A stretch of DNA of 55,994 bases from DASWIG01 sp965371445. GTDB taxonomy: Bacteria; Acidobacteriota; Thermoanaerobaculia; Multivoradales; J023. Position 1 is the first letter of the stretch; each line of letters starts with the position of its first letter. The position numbers were made by a program, and so were the translations under genes. The stretch covers positions 1 to 55,994 of the forward strand of contig CBDUYN010000047.1 of assembly GCA_965371445.1 (NCBI GenBank), written 5' to 3'. Shown one piece after another: positions 16,755-26,903 of the stretch. Below the pieces are notes generated by a model, which searched no databases, had not been told where the DNA came from, and saw only the letters and a list, made by a program, of their open reading frames with translations.

Positions 16755-19700
16755 TTAATTCATGTCTTCCAGGTCTTCGGGTACCGTCCGGGCCGTCTCC
16801 GCCGCTTCCGGCGTGCCTCCCCTTTCCGAGGGGAGGGCTGCCGATGGGGGTGGGGCGGCCAAGCGCTCCCCGCCTCCTTTCCTCAGAGCCGCCACCACGA
16901 CCGGCACCTCCTCGCAGAAGTCCGGGTTGTTGTAGTCGTCGAGCTCGTCTTTCAAAGCATTCGCCGTCTGACGCGCCTCGCCCTTCGGGTTCGAGCCCGG
17001 CGGGTGCTCGGCCAGGAAGAGGTCGGCCGCCTCGACGGCGGGCAGGATGAACGGATCCGAGCCCACCAGAAGGTTCAGTTTCGTCGCCACCAGCTGACGC
17101 GCCAGCGCCATCGTCGCGTCGCGGGCGTTGGCGTCGAGGAAGACCAGGAGCTCCTCGAAGCTGTACTCCACTCCGCCGATCTCCAGGTAGTCCTGCGGCC
17201 AGAGCTCCGTGTGGTTCTTCCAGAAACCCGGCGAACGAGGACAGAAGTCGTCGTTCAAGATGAGCCCCTCGCCCCGCGGGTCGACCGGCACCACCTGGCG
17301 GTCGGAGGAGACCACGCTCGTGTCGAGGAAGAACGTCTCGTGCGGCTCGTGGATCTCGTCGCCGACGACCGGCACCGCCACCTGGAGCGACGTCGTCCCC
17401 GACGGGAAGACGAGCTGCCCGGAGGTGGCCAGGAAGTCCTCTTCCACGATGGCCGTGCCATCCGTCGTCGTGTAGGCGATCGTCGCCTCGCCTTCGATCG
17501 GACACGACAGGGAGACGGTGAAGACCGCGTCGGTCGTGCCGCTGTCACCCTCGTAGAGCTCAATGTCGTCGACCGTCAGGACCGCGGCCCGCAGCGAGGA
17601 GAACGACAGGGCGTCGAAGTAGGCGTCGTTGTCGCCCTCGGTGAAGCGGGTCGCGAGCAGCCGCACGCGGATCCAGCCGGTGCCGGCCGGCGCCGCGCGC
17701 ACGTCCTCGACGCGCTGCCACTCGTCGACGCTCGTGATCTGGCCCGAGTCGAAGCTCGCGAGCACGACTTGGTTGGCAGCGTCGCGGTACTCGACCACGA
17801 TCTGCGCCACGTCGCTCGGTGACTCCTCGAAGGTGCGGACGTACCCTTCGAAGGCGAAGGTCTGGTCTCCACCGGCGATCAGTGTTGCGTAGGCGCCGAC
17901 GTCGACGTCCTGCCAGAGCTCGGCGAATTCCTGGACGCCCGGGAAGAAGGTCGCCTCGCCGTCGACCGGCGCCGGCGGCGCGAAGCGGCGCTGCCAGGCC
18001 GCCGTACCGACGAGCGGCGTCCAGCCCGAAAGCTCGCCGTCGACCGGCCGCAGCTCGTTCGACGCATTGGCGAGCAGGTTCGGACCCGGACAGACCTCGT
18101 CGTCGATGATCGTGCCGTCGCCCGTCCCGTCGATCAGGATCGCGTTGACCGGGTTCGAAAGCTCGACGAAGAAGGTCTCGTCGTCCTCCAAGAGGATGTC
18201 GCCGTTGACCAGCACGGTGATCGTCGCCGTCGTCTCGCCCGGAGCGAAGGTCACCACCCCCGAGGCCGCCTCGTAGTCGAAGCCCTCGGTCGCAGTGCCG
18301 GCGACGGTCACGTACTCCACGGTGACGTCGTCACCGCTCGGGCGCGACAGGCTGACGGTAAACGTCGCCTCCACGGTTCCCGTATCGCCCTCCTCGACCG
18401 TGACGTCGTCGATCGACATCTCGCGCAGGTCGTCGTCGAGGATCAGGCCCACCGCCTGGGAGACGAGGAGATCCGCGCCGTCGCCGTTCGAGAGCACCAA
18501 GAGGAAGGTCTCGTCGTCCTCGGGCTCCAGGTCGCTGAAGACCTTGACGACGACCTCGATCGACGTCGTCCCCGGCAGGAGCTCCAGGTACCCGAAGGCC
18601 TCCTGGTAGTCGGAGCCCACCTCGGCGGTGTCGTCCTGGGTCACGTAGTCAACCCTTACGGTGCGGTTTGACACCCCGGAAAGCGCGATCTCAAAAACCG
18701 CGTCGACCGTGCCCGAACCGGCCGGGAGCGGATCGCCTTCCGTTACCGTGACGCCGGTGACCGTCATCGACACCGAGACGTCGTCGTCGAGGATGGTGCC
18801 GAGACCCTGACCGTCGGCCAGGGTGGCGTTGCGCGGCAAGGAGAGGTCGATGGCAAACGTCTCGTCGGGCTCGTCGAAGTGGTCGGAGAGGACCTCGATG
18901 CCGAGCAGCTGGGAGGTCTCCCCCGGCGCGAAGGCGAGACGGCCGGTGCGCGCCACGTAGTCGGTGCCGGCGCCGGCGCTGCCGTCGATCGTCGCGAAGT
19001 CGACCAAGACCTCGTCCTCGCCGGCCTCCGAGAGGGTGACCTCGAAGTAGGCGACGACCGAGCCGGAGTCGCCCTCATGGACCACCACGTCGTTGATCGA
19101 GATCGACGGCTGGTTGAGCTCGGCGGTGCAGATTTGGATGTCCGAGAGCACCGGGCTTTCGCCGGCGAGGTTCGGCCGCAGTGTCGCCCGGACCTCGATG
19201 AAGCGTCCCAAGAGGGCGAACTCGACGCCGTTTTCCACCCCGACGAAGGGCAGGCCGCCGAGGCCCGCCACGGTGTCGGCGGCGCGCGCCTGGACGGTGA
19301 TCGAAGCGCCCTCGGGCACGCTCGCCTGGGCCTCGATGTTCCATGTCACCTCGCCCCACAGCGTCTCTTCCTCGCCGCCGTCCTGGATCGCCCGCCAGGT
19401 GCCGCGCGGCGCCGAGTTGCGCAGCACCTGGGCACCGGTCATGTCGCTGTAGTTGTAGGGCCGCGCTCCCGGGATGTTGACGACGAGGTCGATGGCCCCG
19501 ATCGGCGTCACCCCGTCGTTGCCGATCGGGCCGGCGTTCGGGTCGATGCGGAAGGCCTGGCTCGCCTGGTCGGAGGCCACCCAGATCTTGCCGTCGGCGT
19601 CGACGGCGACGCCGGTCGAGCCGCGCGGCGCCGTGATGTTGCCGATGAAGGTGCCGTCGCCCAGGAGATGGCCGACCGTGGGGCCGTTGCACCAACGCGA

Positions 19701-22700
19701 CGAGCTGACCCAGAGGTGCTCGTTGGCGTCGACCGCGAGACCCTGGGCGCAGTTGCTGCCGTGGTTGAAGAAGGTCTGGACCGAGAGGTCGTCCTTGTCA
19801 ATCTTCCACATCCGGTTCCCCGAGGAGCGCGTCACGTAGACGTCGCCCTCGTTGCCAAGCGCGGTGCCGTAGCCGGCCACCCCACTGACGCAACGCAGCG
19901 ATTCGCTCGTCGGCGGCACGACGCTCGGATCCCAACGCAGGATCCTGCCGTTCAAGTGCTGGGACCACAGGATGCCGTCGCGGTCCACGAAGCCCCCGTA
20001 GCCGCCGCAGGGCCAGCGGCCTTCCGTGCGCAGGATCTCGCCCGTCTGGCCGTCGATCAGGTTGAACCACTGCGCGAACGAGCCGCCGTAGCCGCCGACC
20101 CAGACGTTGCCGTCGCCGTCGACGGAGACGTGGCGCGGCACCGACGGCGTGGTCTTGACGTAGTGCAGGATGCACTCGTCGATCGCCGTCGTCACGCCGC
20201 CCTGGGTGTCTACGCCGCCCGGGTTCGGCCACGGCAGGAGGTCGGTGTAGCCGGTCGAGGTCTCGATCACCCCGTTGCCGTTGCGGTCGACGCACTGCCC
20301 CTCCTCGACCAGGCCGACGTGGATCACCGAGCCGTCGCCGCGGTTGCCGGCCCAGACCGAGCCGTCGAGCGTCACGGTGGTACGCGACGGGTTGTGGGAG
20401 TTGCGGTTGTCGGGCGTCGAGGAGTACTCGCCGAGCACCGCGCCGGTGCGGGTGTCGATCTTGATCACCGTGCCGCGGCCGGAGCCCGCCACCCAGAGGA
20501 AGGGGAAGGGGCGCACCTCTTCCGTGACCTGCAGCTGGTCGGAGCTCGGCGCGTCGTGGTGCGTGTTGAAAAGCTTCCCCTGGTCGAACTCGCCGTCGAG
20601 CGTGTAATGGACGCAGTCGCCCACCACCGGCTCGAGCCGCAGGTCGTCGTCGATGATCGTCCCGACGCCCACCGCGTCGAGGATCGCCACGTTCGTCGGG
20701 TCGCGGAGCTTGATGAAAAAGGTCTCGTCGTCCTCGGGATCGGTGTCGCCGAAGACGGTGATCGCCAGCTCCTGGGTGTCGATGCCCGGCGGGTACATGA
20801 GCCGGCCGGAACGCGGCGTGTAGTCGACGTGCTCGGTCGCCGAGCCCTCGAAGACGTCGTAGTAGACCTCGACCGTGCCGTCGCTCGGCGCGTCGAGGTT
20901 GACGTTGAAGACCGCGTCGAGGGTGCCCGAGTCGCTCTCGAAGACCGTCTGGTTGTCGATCGTGACGCTAAAGGGCTGACCCTGGACCGGGTCGCCGAGC
21001 GTGATCCGCAGGTCCGAGAGCACCGGCGAGACATCGGCCGCATCGGGACGAAGCGTCGCGCGGACCTGAAGGAAACGCCCTTCGAGGTCGAACGAGACGC
21101 CGTTGGCCACTTGGGCGAAGGTCGCGGCGCCGAGCCCCGCCTGGGTGTCGGCGGTGCGCGCCTCGACGAGAAACGCTCCGCCGGCCGGCACGTGGCCTTC
21201 GGCCTCCATGTTCCAGGTCACGGTGCCCCAGAGCGCCCCGGCAAAACCGGCGTCCTGGATCACCTGCCAGGTGCCGCGCGGCGACGTGCTGGCGAGCGCC
21301 AGCGAGCCCGTCATGTCGCTGTAGTTGTAGGGGTTCGAGCCCGGCAGGGCCACCTCCATGTCGACCAGGCCGATGCGGGTGACGCCGTCGGCGCCGATCG
21401 GACCGAGGAGCGGATTGATCCGCGACAGGCTGCTGGACGCGGCGTTCGCGGTCCAGACGTTGCCGTCGATGTCGACCGCCACGCCGCTCGAGCCGCGCGG
21501 CACGCCGGTGACGTTACCGACAAAAGTGCCGTCACCGCGCACGTGGCCGATCGTGGCGCTGCCGCCCCACTTCGCCGAGCTCACCCAGACCTCGCCAAGG
21601 GCGTCGACCGCCAGGCCCTGGGCCGCGGCGCTGCCGTGTTGGAAGGGACCGCGCACTGTCGTGCCGTCGCCCGAAATCTCCCAAATCCGGTCGCCGGAGG
21701 GACCGGCCACCCAGACGTCGCCGTCGGGGTCGATCGCCAGGCCGTAGCTGGCCACGCCGGTGATGCAACGCAACGACTGGCTCGTCGGCGGTACGACCGC
21801 CGGATCCCAGCGCAGGACGGCGCTGTTGTACTGCGCCGACCAGAGCACACCGTTCGCGTCGACCAGACCGCCGTAGCCGCCGCAGGCAAACGGGCCCTCG
21901 GTGCGCAGGACGGCGCCCGAATCGCCGTCGACGAGGTCGAAGACGCGGGCGTTGCGGCCACCGAGGCCACTGACCCAGATGTTGTTGTCGCGGTCCACCG
22001 AGAGGTGACGGGTGACGCTGGAGGAGACCTTGACGTAGTGCAGGATGCACTCGTCGAGGGCGGTCTCGACGCCGCCGTCCGAGTCGCTGCCGCCGGCGTT
22101 CGGCCACGCCAGGACGTCGCCGTAGCCGCTGGAGGTCTCGATCGTGCCGTTGCCGTTGCGGTCGATGCACTGGTTCTCCTCGGGCAACCCGACGTGGATC
22201 ACCGAGCCGTCGCCGCGGTTGCCGGCCCAGACCGAACCGTCGAGGCCCACCGTGGTCCGCGACGGATTCGGTGAGCTCGCCGAGCCGGCGTCGGGATTGG
22301 TCGAGTACTCGCCGAGGATGGCGCCGGTACGGGTGTCGACGCGCACCACCGTGCCGCGCGAGGAGGCCGCCACCCAGATATTGGGGAAGGTGCGCTTGAC
22401 CCGCGTCAGCTGGACCTGGTCGGGCACGTCGGTCGTCGTGTTCAGGAAGCGTCCGAGCTCAAAGTCGACGGTCTCGGTGTAGAAGACGTCGGTGCCTTCG
22501 ACCGGGAAGCGGCCGCGGTCGTTGTCGAGGATCTTGCCCTGGGCCCGCGGCTCGTCGATCGCCGCGTTGATCGGACCTGAGATGTCGACGAAAAACGTCT
22601 CGTCGCGCTCGACGCGTATGTCGCCGAGGATCGTGACCGCGACCGTCTTGCGCGTCGTCCCCGGGGCGAACGTCAGCGTCCCCGAGACGGCCGTGTAGTC

Positions 22701-24296
22701 GAGCCCGGCCGTGGCGGTGCCGTCGCTCGACTCATAGCCGACGAGCACCGTCTGGCTCGACGGCGTCGAGAGCGCCACGGTGAAGACGACTTCCGAGGTC
22801 TCGCCCTCGTCGCGCTCCAGGGCGCCGATCGAGCGGATCGAGAGAAAAGCGAAGTCGTCGTTGGCGACCGTCACGAGACCCTGGGTGTCGGTCAACACAC
22901 CGTTCGTGGCGTTCGACAGGTTGACCAGGAACGTCTCGGTGGGCTCGTCGACCGTGTCGCCGCGCACCGGGACGGCAATCGTCCGCGTCCGGGTGCCGCG
23001 CGGGAAGCTCAGGGTGCCGGAGGTCGCGTCGTAGTCGCTCGTCGCACGTGCCGAGCCGTCGGCGGTGGCGAAGGCGACCGTGACGACGTCGCGTGAGGCG
23101 CCGGAGAGGCTGACCGTCAAGACCGCGTCACGACGACCCGAGTTGCCCTCGTCGAGGACGACGTTGTCGATCGAGATGCCGGGTTTCTCGACGACGGCGG
23201 TACAGATCGTGATCGCCACGTCGTCGACGAAAAAGCTCGTGTGGCTCGGCGAGCCGCTGGTCGAGGATTCGATGCGCAGGTTGTGGGAGCCGCCGTCGGC
23301 GAAGGGCGAAACGTCGAGCTCGACCCGGCGGTATCCCGGCCGGAAACGCCGCTCGCCCTCGCCAGCGGCAAAGACCTCCTGGCCGTCGAAGAGGACGCGC
23401 AGGACGTCGGTACCGTTGCCGCTCGCGGCGGGGATCCACAGGTGGAAGCTCAGGGAGGCGACGCCGAAGGGCAAGGTGACGGTTTGGTCGAGGGCATCCA
23501 GGCCGCCGCTCGGCGAGCCGCCGAAGAAGGCCCAGCCGTCGCCACTGCTCGCGCCGGCAAAACCGCAGCTTGCCGCGGTGCAAAGCGGCGTGCCGAAAGC
23601 CGGAGAGCTCTCGGTCCAGGCGACGCTCGGCGTTCCGCCCTCAAAACCGCCGTCGGAAACAAGGCCCGTGACCGGCGGCGCCTCGCAGGCCGACACGTTG
23701 CAGGACAGGGACACGTCGTCGATCTGGGCATACCAGTCGAAGGCGTCCTCTTCCGGGTCGTGGTAGCGGAAGCGCAGCTGCAGGCCGCTCTGGCCGCTGT
23801 AGGCCGAAAGGTCGACCTCCAGGGTCTCGCCCGGCGTTGAGCGAAAGACGCCGTAGTCCTCCCGGAGGCTTTGCAGAGTCGTCCACGACACACCCTGGTC
23901 GGTGGAGAGATCGACGTCGAGGCGGTCGGAGCCCGCGAAGCTCTGGAAATCAACCGCGAAGCGCAGCACCGGATCGGCGGCGGCCGAGAGGTCAAAAAGC
24001 GGGCTTCGAAGCTCGGTGTCAAAGGCGCCGAAGCCGTGCTGGTCGCTCGACGCGCAGACAACGGCGCCGTCGCCGCCGGTGAAGTTCGCCCCCTCGCCGC
24101 AGGCGGCAAGGTCGCCCCACACGAGCCCGCTGCCGGTGCCGTCGAGGGCAGTCCAACCGGCGGGAATCCCCTGGGAGAAACCTTCCGGCACGCCGTCGCA
24201 GAGCAGCTGAGCCCCGAGGGGAGCGGTCAGGAGAGACGAGGCCACCGCCATCCAACCCAGCCAGAGACGCTGCGAGCTCTTGCTCTTGTCGATCAT
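16755..24296 (-). CDS. Giant secreted protein with Calx-beta repeats and two beta-propeller blocks
   Basis: 2513 residues. GGAGG lies 8 nt before the ATG at 24296. Signal peptide 1-29. Residues 30-200 and 210-370 look like MAM/jelly-roll domains. Seven Calx-beta domains lie at about 374-481, 485-592, 1110-1218, 1730-1838, 1843-1955, 1958-2066 and 2240-2350 (EGDSG, DGTA...DY, G...F.PG, E.DETF, I.DDD signatures; they bind Ca2+ in known members). Two homologous blocks (607-1100 and 1228-1725) carry NHL/Vgb-type propeller strands such as GDVWVAG and AVDIDGNVW. Residues 2067-2235 look like a carbohydrate-binding jelly roll. The tail (2351-2461) is a discrete domain starting CPRSPGFWKNH, of unknown function. 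Likely an extracellular or surface adhesin. It ends 15 nt before Rhs2, so the two are probably cotranscribed. Confidence 0.92.
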   Translation of the reverse strand: MIDKSKSSQRLWLGWMAVASSLLTAPLGAQLLCDGVPEGFSQGIPAGWTALDGTGSGLVWGDLAACGEGANFTGGDGAVVCASSDQHGFGAFDTELRSPLFDLSAAADPVLRFAVDFQSFAGSDRLDVDLSTDQGVSWTTLQSLREDYGVFRSTPGETLEVDLSAYSGQSGLQLRFRYHDPEEDAFDWYAQIDDVSLSCNVSACEAPPVTGLVSDGGFEGGTPSVAWTESSPAFGTPLCTAASCGFAGASSGDGWAFFGGSPSGGLDALDQTVTLPFGVASLSFHLWIPAASGNGTDVLRVLFDGQEVFAAGEGERRFRPGYRRVELDVSPFADGGSHNLRIESSTSGSPSHTSFFVDDVAITICTAVVEKPGISIDNVVLDEGNSGRRDAVLTVSLSGASRDVVTVAFATADGSARATSDYDATSGTLSFPRGTRTRTIAVPVRGDTVDEPTETFLVNLSNATNGVLTDTQGLVTVANDDFAFLSIRSIGALERDEGETSEVVFTVALSTPSSQTVLVGYESSDGTATAGLDYTAVSGTLTFAPGTTRKTVAVTILGDIRVERDETFFVDISGPINAAIDEPRAQGKILDNDRGRFPVEGTDVFYTETVDFELGRFLNTTTDVPDQVQLTRVKRTFPNIWVAASSRGTVVRVDTRTGAILGEYSTNPDAGSASSPNPSRTTVGLDGSVWAGNRGDGSVIHVGLPEENQCIDRNGNGTIETSSGYGDVLAWPNAGGSDSDGGVETALDECILHYVKVSSSVTRHLSVDRDNNIWVSGLGGRNARVFDLVDGDSGAVLRTEGPFACGGYGGLVDANGVLWSAQYNSAVLRWDPAVVPPTSQSLRCITGVASYGLAIDPDGDVWVAGPSGDRIWEISGDGTTVRGPFQHGSAAAQGLAVDALGEVWVSSAKWGGSATIGHVRGDGTFVGNVTGVPRGSSGVAVDIDGNVWTANAASSSLSRINPLLGPIGADGVTRIGLVDMEVALPGSNPYNYSDMTGSLALASTSPRGTWQVIQDAGFAGALWGTVTWNMEAEGHVPAGGAFLVEARTADTQAGLGAATFAQVANGVSFDLEGRFLQVRATLRPDAADVSPVLSDLRITLGDPVQGQPFSVTIDNQTVFESDSGTLDAVFNVNLDAPSDGTVEVYYDVFEGSATEHVDYTPRSGRLMYPPGIDTQELAITVFGDTDPEDDETFFIKLRDPTNVAILDAVGVGTIIDDDLRLEPVVGDCVHYTLDGEFDQGKLFNTHHDAPSSDQLQVTEEVRPFPFLWVAGSGRGTVIKIDTRTGAVLGEYSSTPDNRNSHNPSRTTVTLDGSVWAGNRGDGSVIHVGLVEEGQCVDRNGNGVIETSTGYTDLLPWPNPGGVDTQGGVTTAIDECILHYVKTTPSVPRHVSVDGDGNVWVGGYGGSFAQWFNLIDGQTGEILRTEGRWPCGGYGGFVDRDGILWSQHLNGRILRWDPSVVPPTSESLRCVSGVAGYGTALGNEGDVYVTRSSGNRMWKIDKDDLSVQTFFNHGSNCAQGLAVDANEHLWVSSSRWCNGPTVGHLLGDGTFIGNITAPRGSTGVAVDADGKIWVASDQASQAFRIDPNAGPIGNDGVTPIGAIDLVVNIPGARPYNYSDMTGAQVLRNSAPRGTWRAIQDGGEEETLWGEVTWNIEAQASVPEGASITVQARAADTVAGLGGLPFVGVENGVEFALLGRFIEVRATLRPNLAGESPVLSDIQICTAELNQPSISINDVVVHEGDSGSVVAYFEVTLSEAGEDEVLVDFATIDGSAGAGTDYVARTGRLAFAPGETSQLLGIEVLSDHFDEPDETFAIDLSLPRNATLADGQGLGTILDDDVSVSMTVTGVTVTEGDPLPAGSGTVDAVFEIALSGVSNRTVRVDYVTQDDTAEVGSDYQEAFGYLELLPGTTSIEVVVKVFSDLEPEDDETFLLVLSNGDGADLLVSQAVGLILDDDLREMSIDDVTVEEGDTGTVEATFTVSLSRPSGDDVTVEYVTVAGTATEGFDYEAASGVVTFAPGETTATITVLVNGDILLEDDETFFVELSNPVNAILIDGTGDGTIIDDEVCPGPNLLANASNELRPVDGELSGWTPLVGTAAWQRRFAPPAPVDGEATFFPGVQEFAELWQDVDVGAYATLIAGGDQTFAFEGYVRTFEESPSDVAQIVVEYRDAANQVVLASFDSGQITSVDEWQRVEDVRAAPAGTGWIRVRLLATRFTEGDNDAYFDALSFSSLRAAVLTVDDIELYEGDSGTTDAVFTVSLSCPIEGEATIAYTTTDGTAIVEEDFLATSGQLVFPSGTTSLQVAVPVVGDEIHEPHETFFLDTSVVSSDRQVVPVDPRGEGLILNDDFCPRSPGFWKNHTELWPQDYLEIGGVEYSFEELLVFLDANARDATMALARQLVATKLNLLVGSDPFILPAVEAADLFLAEHPPGSNPKGEARQTANALKDELDDYNNPDFCEEVPVVVAALRKGGGERLAAPPPSAALPSERGGTPEAAETARTVPEDLEDMN
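19122..20615 (-). repeat. Internal duplication in the Calx-beta protein, copy B (propeller block)
   Basis: Encodes residues 1228-1725 and mirrors copy A almost motif for motif (GRGTVIKIDTRTGAVLGEY, WAGNRGDGSVIHVGL, PYNYSDMTG, SPVLSDIQIC). Three more Calx-beta domains follow directly. Confidence 0.8.
20997..22478 (-). repeat. Internal duplication in the Calx-beta protein, copy A (propeller block)
   Basis: Encodes residues 607-1100. The same order of motifs recurs in copy B: FLNTTTDVP, SRGTVVRVDTRTGA, DGSVWAGNRGDGSVIHVGL, DECILHYVK, YGG, PYNYSDMTG and SPVLSDL. This is an ancient in-frame duplication of about 490 codons with a Calx-beta domain between the copies. Confidence 0.8.
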
Positions 24297-24623
24297 CGGA
24301 TCATCCTCCGGTCAGAACGTGTGTTGGCAGGTCGCGCCTCTGGCGCGAGCTCCAAGCTCGCCACGCAATTGCGGTCAATGCTGAAAACCCCGGGCCGCGC
24401 AGGCCCTCGCGCACGCTTGGCTCATGCTTCGTCAGGTGCCTCTGCGGCAACGAATCGGATCCGTCAGATGGATCCTGACAAAATACTCTCGCGATGTCAA
24501 GCCTCAATCCCCTGGAGACGCGACCCTCTCACTCAAGAACCTCGTAGACGTGAGGTGCTTCCTCACGAATCTGCAAAGCTATGGGGTATTACGCCAGAGG
24601 TTGGCCGCCGGATTGGCAGCTTC
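24297..24623. other. Intergenic region with possible promoter of the Calx-beta/Rhs unit
   Basis: No gene seen. On the minus strand a perfect TTGACA (24495-24500) is followed 17 nt later by a poor -10 (CAGGAT). A 5-bp inverted repeat GTCAG/CTGAC (24463-24479) sits just downstream and could be an operator. The stretch is less GC-rich than its surroundings. The promoter is only a candidate. No hairpin with a T-run was seen behind the TonB-receptor stop, so read-through from that gene is possible. Confidence 0.3.
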
Positions 24624-26804
24624 TCAGAATCGGATCCGGATGCCGGCCAGGAAGTTGCGGCCAGGCTCGTTCAGACCGGAGCCGTGGGTGCGGTACTCCT
24701 CGTCGAGGAGGTTCTCGATGCCGGCAGAGACCGTCCATCGCTCGCTGAGCTCCCAGCCGCCGCGGAGCGTGAAGACCTCGTAGCCCGGCGTACCGCCGGG
24801 AGGGATGCGGTCGGTGTCGGCCCGGTCGCGGCTCGAGAGCCGGTCCTGCTCGTCGGCGACCGTCGCCAGGGCCTCGATCCAGGTCTTCCGGCCACGCCAA
24901 CGCAGCCCGAAGTGCCCGGTCGCCGGCATGAGACGGTCGAGCGGCTCGCGCACCTTGGGCGAGGTCGCCGTCAGGAAGGTGTCGACCTCGCCGTCGATCC
25001 AGGAGAGGGTGGTGAAGGCCGAGAGGTTCTCGCTCAGGCGGACCTCGCCGCGCAGCTCGAAGCCGCGGCTGAAGCCGTCGCCACCGTTAATCTTCGTGAC
25101 CTCGAAGTCGCCGTCGACGAGCCTTCCGGTGGGCGTGCGGACGATCATGTCGTCGATCGCCGTGTGAAACGCCGCGAGCTCCAGGTGTCCGCGCTCCGTC
25201 CGCAGCTTCACACCCAGCTCGTAGGAGACGAAGTCCTCGGGGTCGAGATCGGGCGACGGGGTCTCGATCTCGTTCGAGCGGGCGCTGTCGAAGCGGGTCA
25301 GGTCGGAGAGGTTCGGCGCCCGAAAAGCCTGCGAGACGCCGCCGAAGAGGTGCCAGCGGTCCTTCTTCCCGACCGGCAGAAGGAAGCGGACGCTCCCGAC
25401 CACCTGGTCCCACTCGCCGTCGACCGCGATGCGCTCTCCCGTCAAGGGATCCGCCACCGCTTTTGCGTCGGCCTCGGCCCGGGTGTAGCGCAGGCCCAGG
25501 TTCAAGCGCAGGCGCTCCCCCACCGGGAGCTGGTCCTGGACGTAGACGCCCCAGTGCTCGTAGGTGGCGTCGTCCGCGACCGGGCCCTGGATGGCGCGGC
25601 GCGTCAGGTCACCCTCCGCGTTGAAGTGCAGGCCAAGGGAGTCGACGGCGTCGCGGTACGATTCGACGCCGTAGGTGAAGAGCCCGAAACGGGTGTCCTT
25701 TTCGAATCGCAGCCAGGCGCCCCAGGTCGCGACGTCGAAGCCCTGGAGGTCTCGCCGGTCGTCGCTGCGGACCCGGTCGCGCTCCTCCTCCTGGCGGTGC
25801 CACGAGAGGCTCGCGGTCAGGGCGTCGAAGAAGCCCTCCGAGCGCTGATGGTGCAACTGGAGATATCCCAGGGTGCGGCGCTGGTCGAGGGACCGGCGCT
25901 TTTCGTTGCCCACTGTCGTGCCGCGCCAGCTGCGGCCGAAGACCGTCCGGTGGGTGCGCCAGGCGTCGTCGATCTCCACGGCCTGGTAGACCGCCACGAG
26001 CTCGGTGGCGTCGCTTATGGCGTAGCGGAGCTTGAAGTCGAGGTCCTGCTCGTCGTAGCCCGTGTGGGGTTGGGTTCCCAGGTCTCCACCGGCCTCGACG
26101 TCGCCGAAGTCCTTCCACGAAGCACCCAGGGCGTAGCTCAACCGGGAGCCGAGCTCGCCGCCGAGCTCCAGGCGAGTGACGCTCGAATTCTCCGCCGAGC
26201 TCCACCGGGAGTAGAGGCGTCCTGCGATCTTCGTGCCGGACGCGACCGCCGGCAGCCGGCGCGTCAGGGCCTGGACCGTGCCGCCGATCGCGTCGCTGCC
26301 GTAGAGGACCGAAACCGGCCCCTTGACCACCTCGAGCTCGTCGAGGGAGAAGGGGTCGACCGTCGCCCAGTACTGGTTGGGCCCCTCGCGCAGCACCGAG
26401 TTGTTCAGGCGGATGCCGTCGATCAGGAAAAGGTTGCGAAAGCCCGTGAAGCCGCGGATGTAGGGCGAGCCCTGGCCGTGGGAGGTCTTCTGCACCATCA
26501 CGCCGCCCACCTCGCGCAGGGCTTCCGGCAGCGTGCGTACCATCCGCCGGGTGTCGAGCTCGGTCCCGTCGAGCGATTCGGCGACGTAGGGCAAGTCGAA
26601 CGAGCTCTCTTCGTGGGTCGTCGCCGTCACCACGACGACCTCGAAAAACGAGACCTCGGCGTCCGCCGCGGAGTCCGGGCTCCCGTCGGGAGAGGTTCGC
26701 TCCGCGGCCAGCGGCTCCTCGGGTTCGGCGGCCCAGGCCGGAACGATCCACGCCGTCAGCTGAAGCGCCACCAGGGCAAGGATGATGGGTTTCTTGCTGC
26801 TCAC
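24624..26804 (-). CDS. TonB-dependent outer-membrane receptor
   Basis: 726 residues from a GTG at 26804, chosen because VSSKKPIILALVALQLTAW gives a signal peptide and GGGAAG precedes it; a TTG 75 nt upstream is less likely. A TonB-box-like stretch (EVVVVTATT) is followed by the plug (LPEALREVGGVMVQ, YIRGFTGFRNLFLIDGIRLNN, VEVVKGP-like ELEVVKGPVSVLYGSDAIGGTV) and a 22-strand-type barrel that ends in Phe (FLAGIRIRF), as the BAM machinery expects. The plug resembles haem and siderophore receptors such as HemR/FepA. The substrate cannot be read from sequence. No exbB, exbD or tonB gene lies nearby. Confidence 0.93.
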   Translation of the reverse strand: MSSKKPIILALVALQLTAWIVPAWAAEPEEPLAAERTSPDGSPDSAADAEVSFFEVVVVTATTHEESSFDLPYVAESLDGTELDTRRMVRTLPEALREVGGVMVQKTSHGQGSPYIRGFTGFRNLFLIDGIRLNNSVLREGPNQYWATVDPFSLDELEVVKGPVSVLYGSDAIGGTVQALTRRLPAVASGTKIAGRLYSRWSSAENSSVTRLELGGELGSRLSYALGASWKDFGDVEAGGDLGTQPHTGYDEQDLDFKLRYAISDATELVAVYQAVEIDDAWRTHRTVFGRSWRGTTVGNEKRRSLDQRRTLGYLQLHHQRSEGFFDALTASLSWHRQEEERDRVRSDDRRDLQGFDVATWGAWLRFEKDTRFGLFTYGVESYRDAVDSLGLHFNAEGDLTRRAIQGPVADDATYEHWGVYVQDQLPVGERLRLNLGLRYTRAEADAKAVADPLTGERIAVDGEWDQVVGSVRFLLPVGKKDRWHLFGGVSQAFRAPNLSDLTRFDSARSNEIETPSPDLDPEDFVSYELGVKLRTERGHLELAAFHTAIDDMIVRTPTGRLVDGDFEVTKINGGDGFSRGFELRGEVRLSENLSAFTTLSWIDGEVDTFLTATSPKVREPLDRLMPATGHFGLRWRGRKTWIEALATVADEQDRLSSRDRADTDRIPPGGTPGYEVFTLRGGWELSERWTVSAGIENLLDEEYRTHGSGLNEPGRNFLAGIRIRF

Positions 26805-26903
26805 CGGACTTCCCGTCGATCGGACAAGGCCTTGTAAGGAAAGGAATCCGCTGGACGAGCGCCAGCTCGTAAGACTCAACCTTACATGATCTGAGGCTCC
26901 ACG

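Noticed and set aside
18879..22274. 1131-codon open frame on the plus strand opposite the Calx-beta gene
   Set aside because: Antisense shadow in GC-rich DNA: composition dominated by Arg, Val, Asp and His, no domain, and it mirrors the repeats of the real gene.
5559..24296. Type VI secretion locus
   Set aside because: Rhs proteins and a Tlde1-like domain suggested it, but there is no PAAR, VgrG, Hcp or Tss gene, and both Rhs proteins carry Sec signal peptides.
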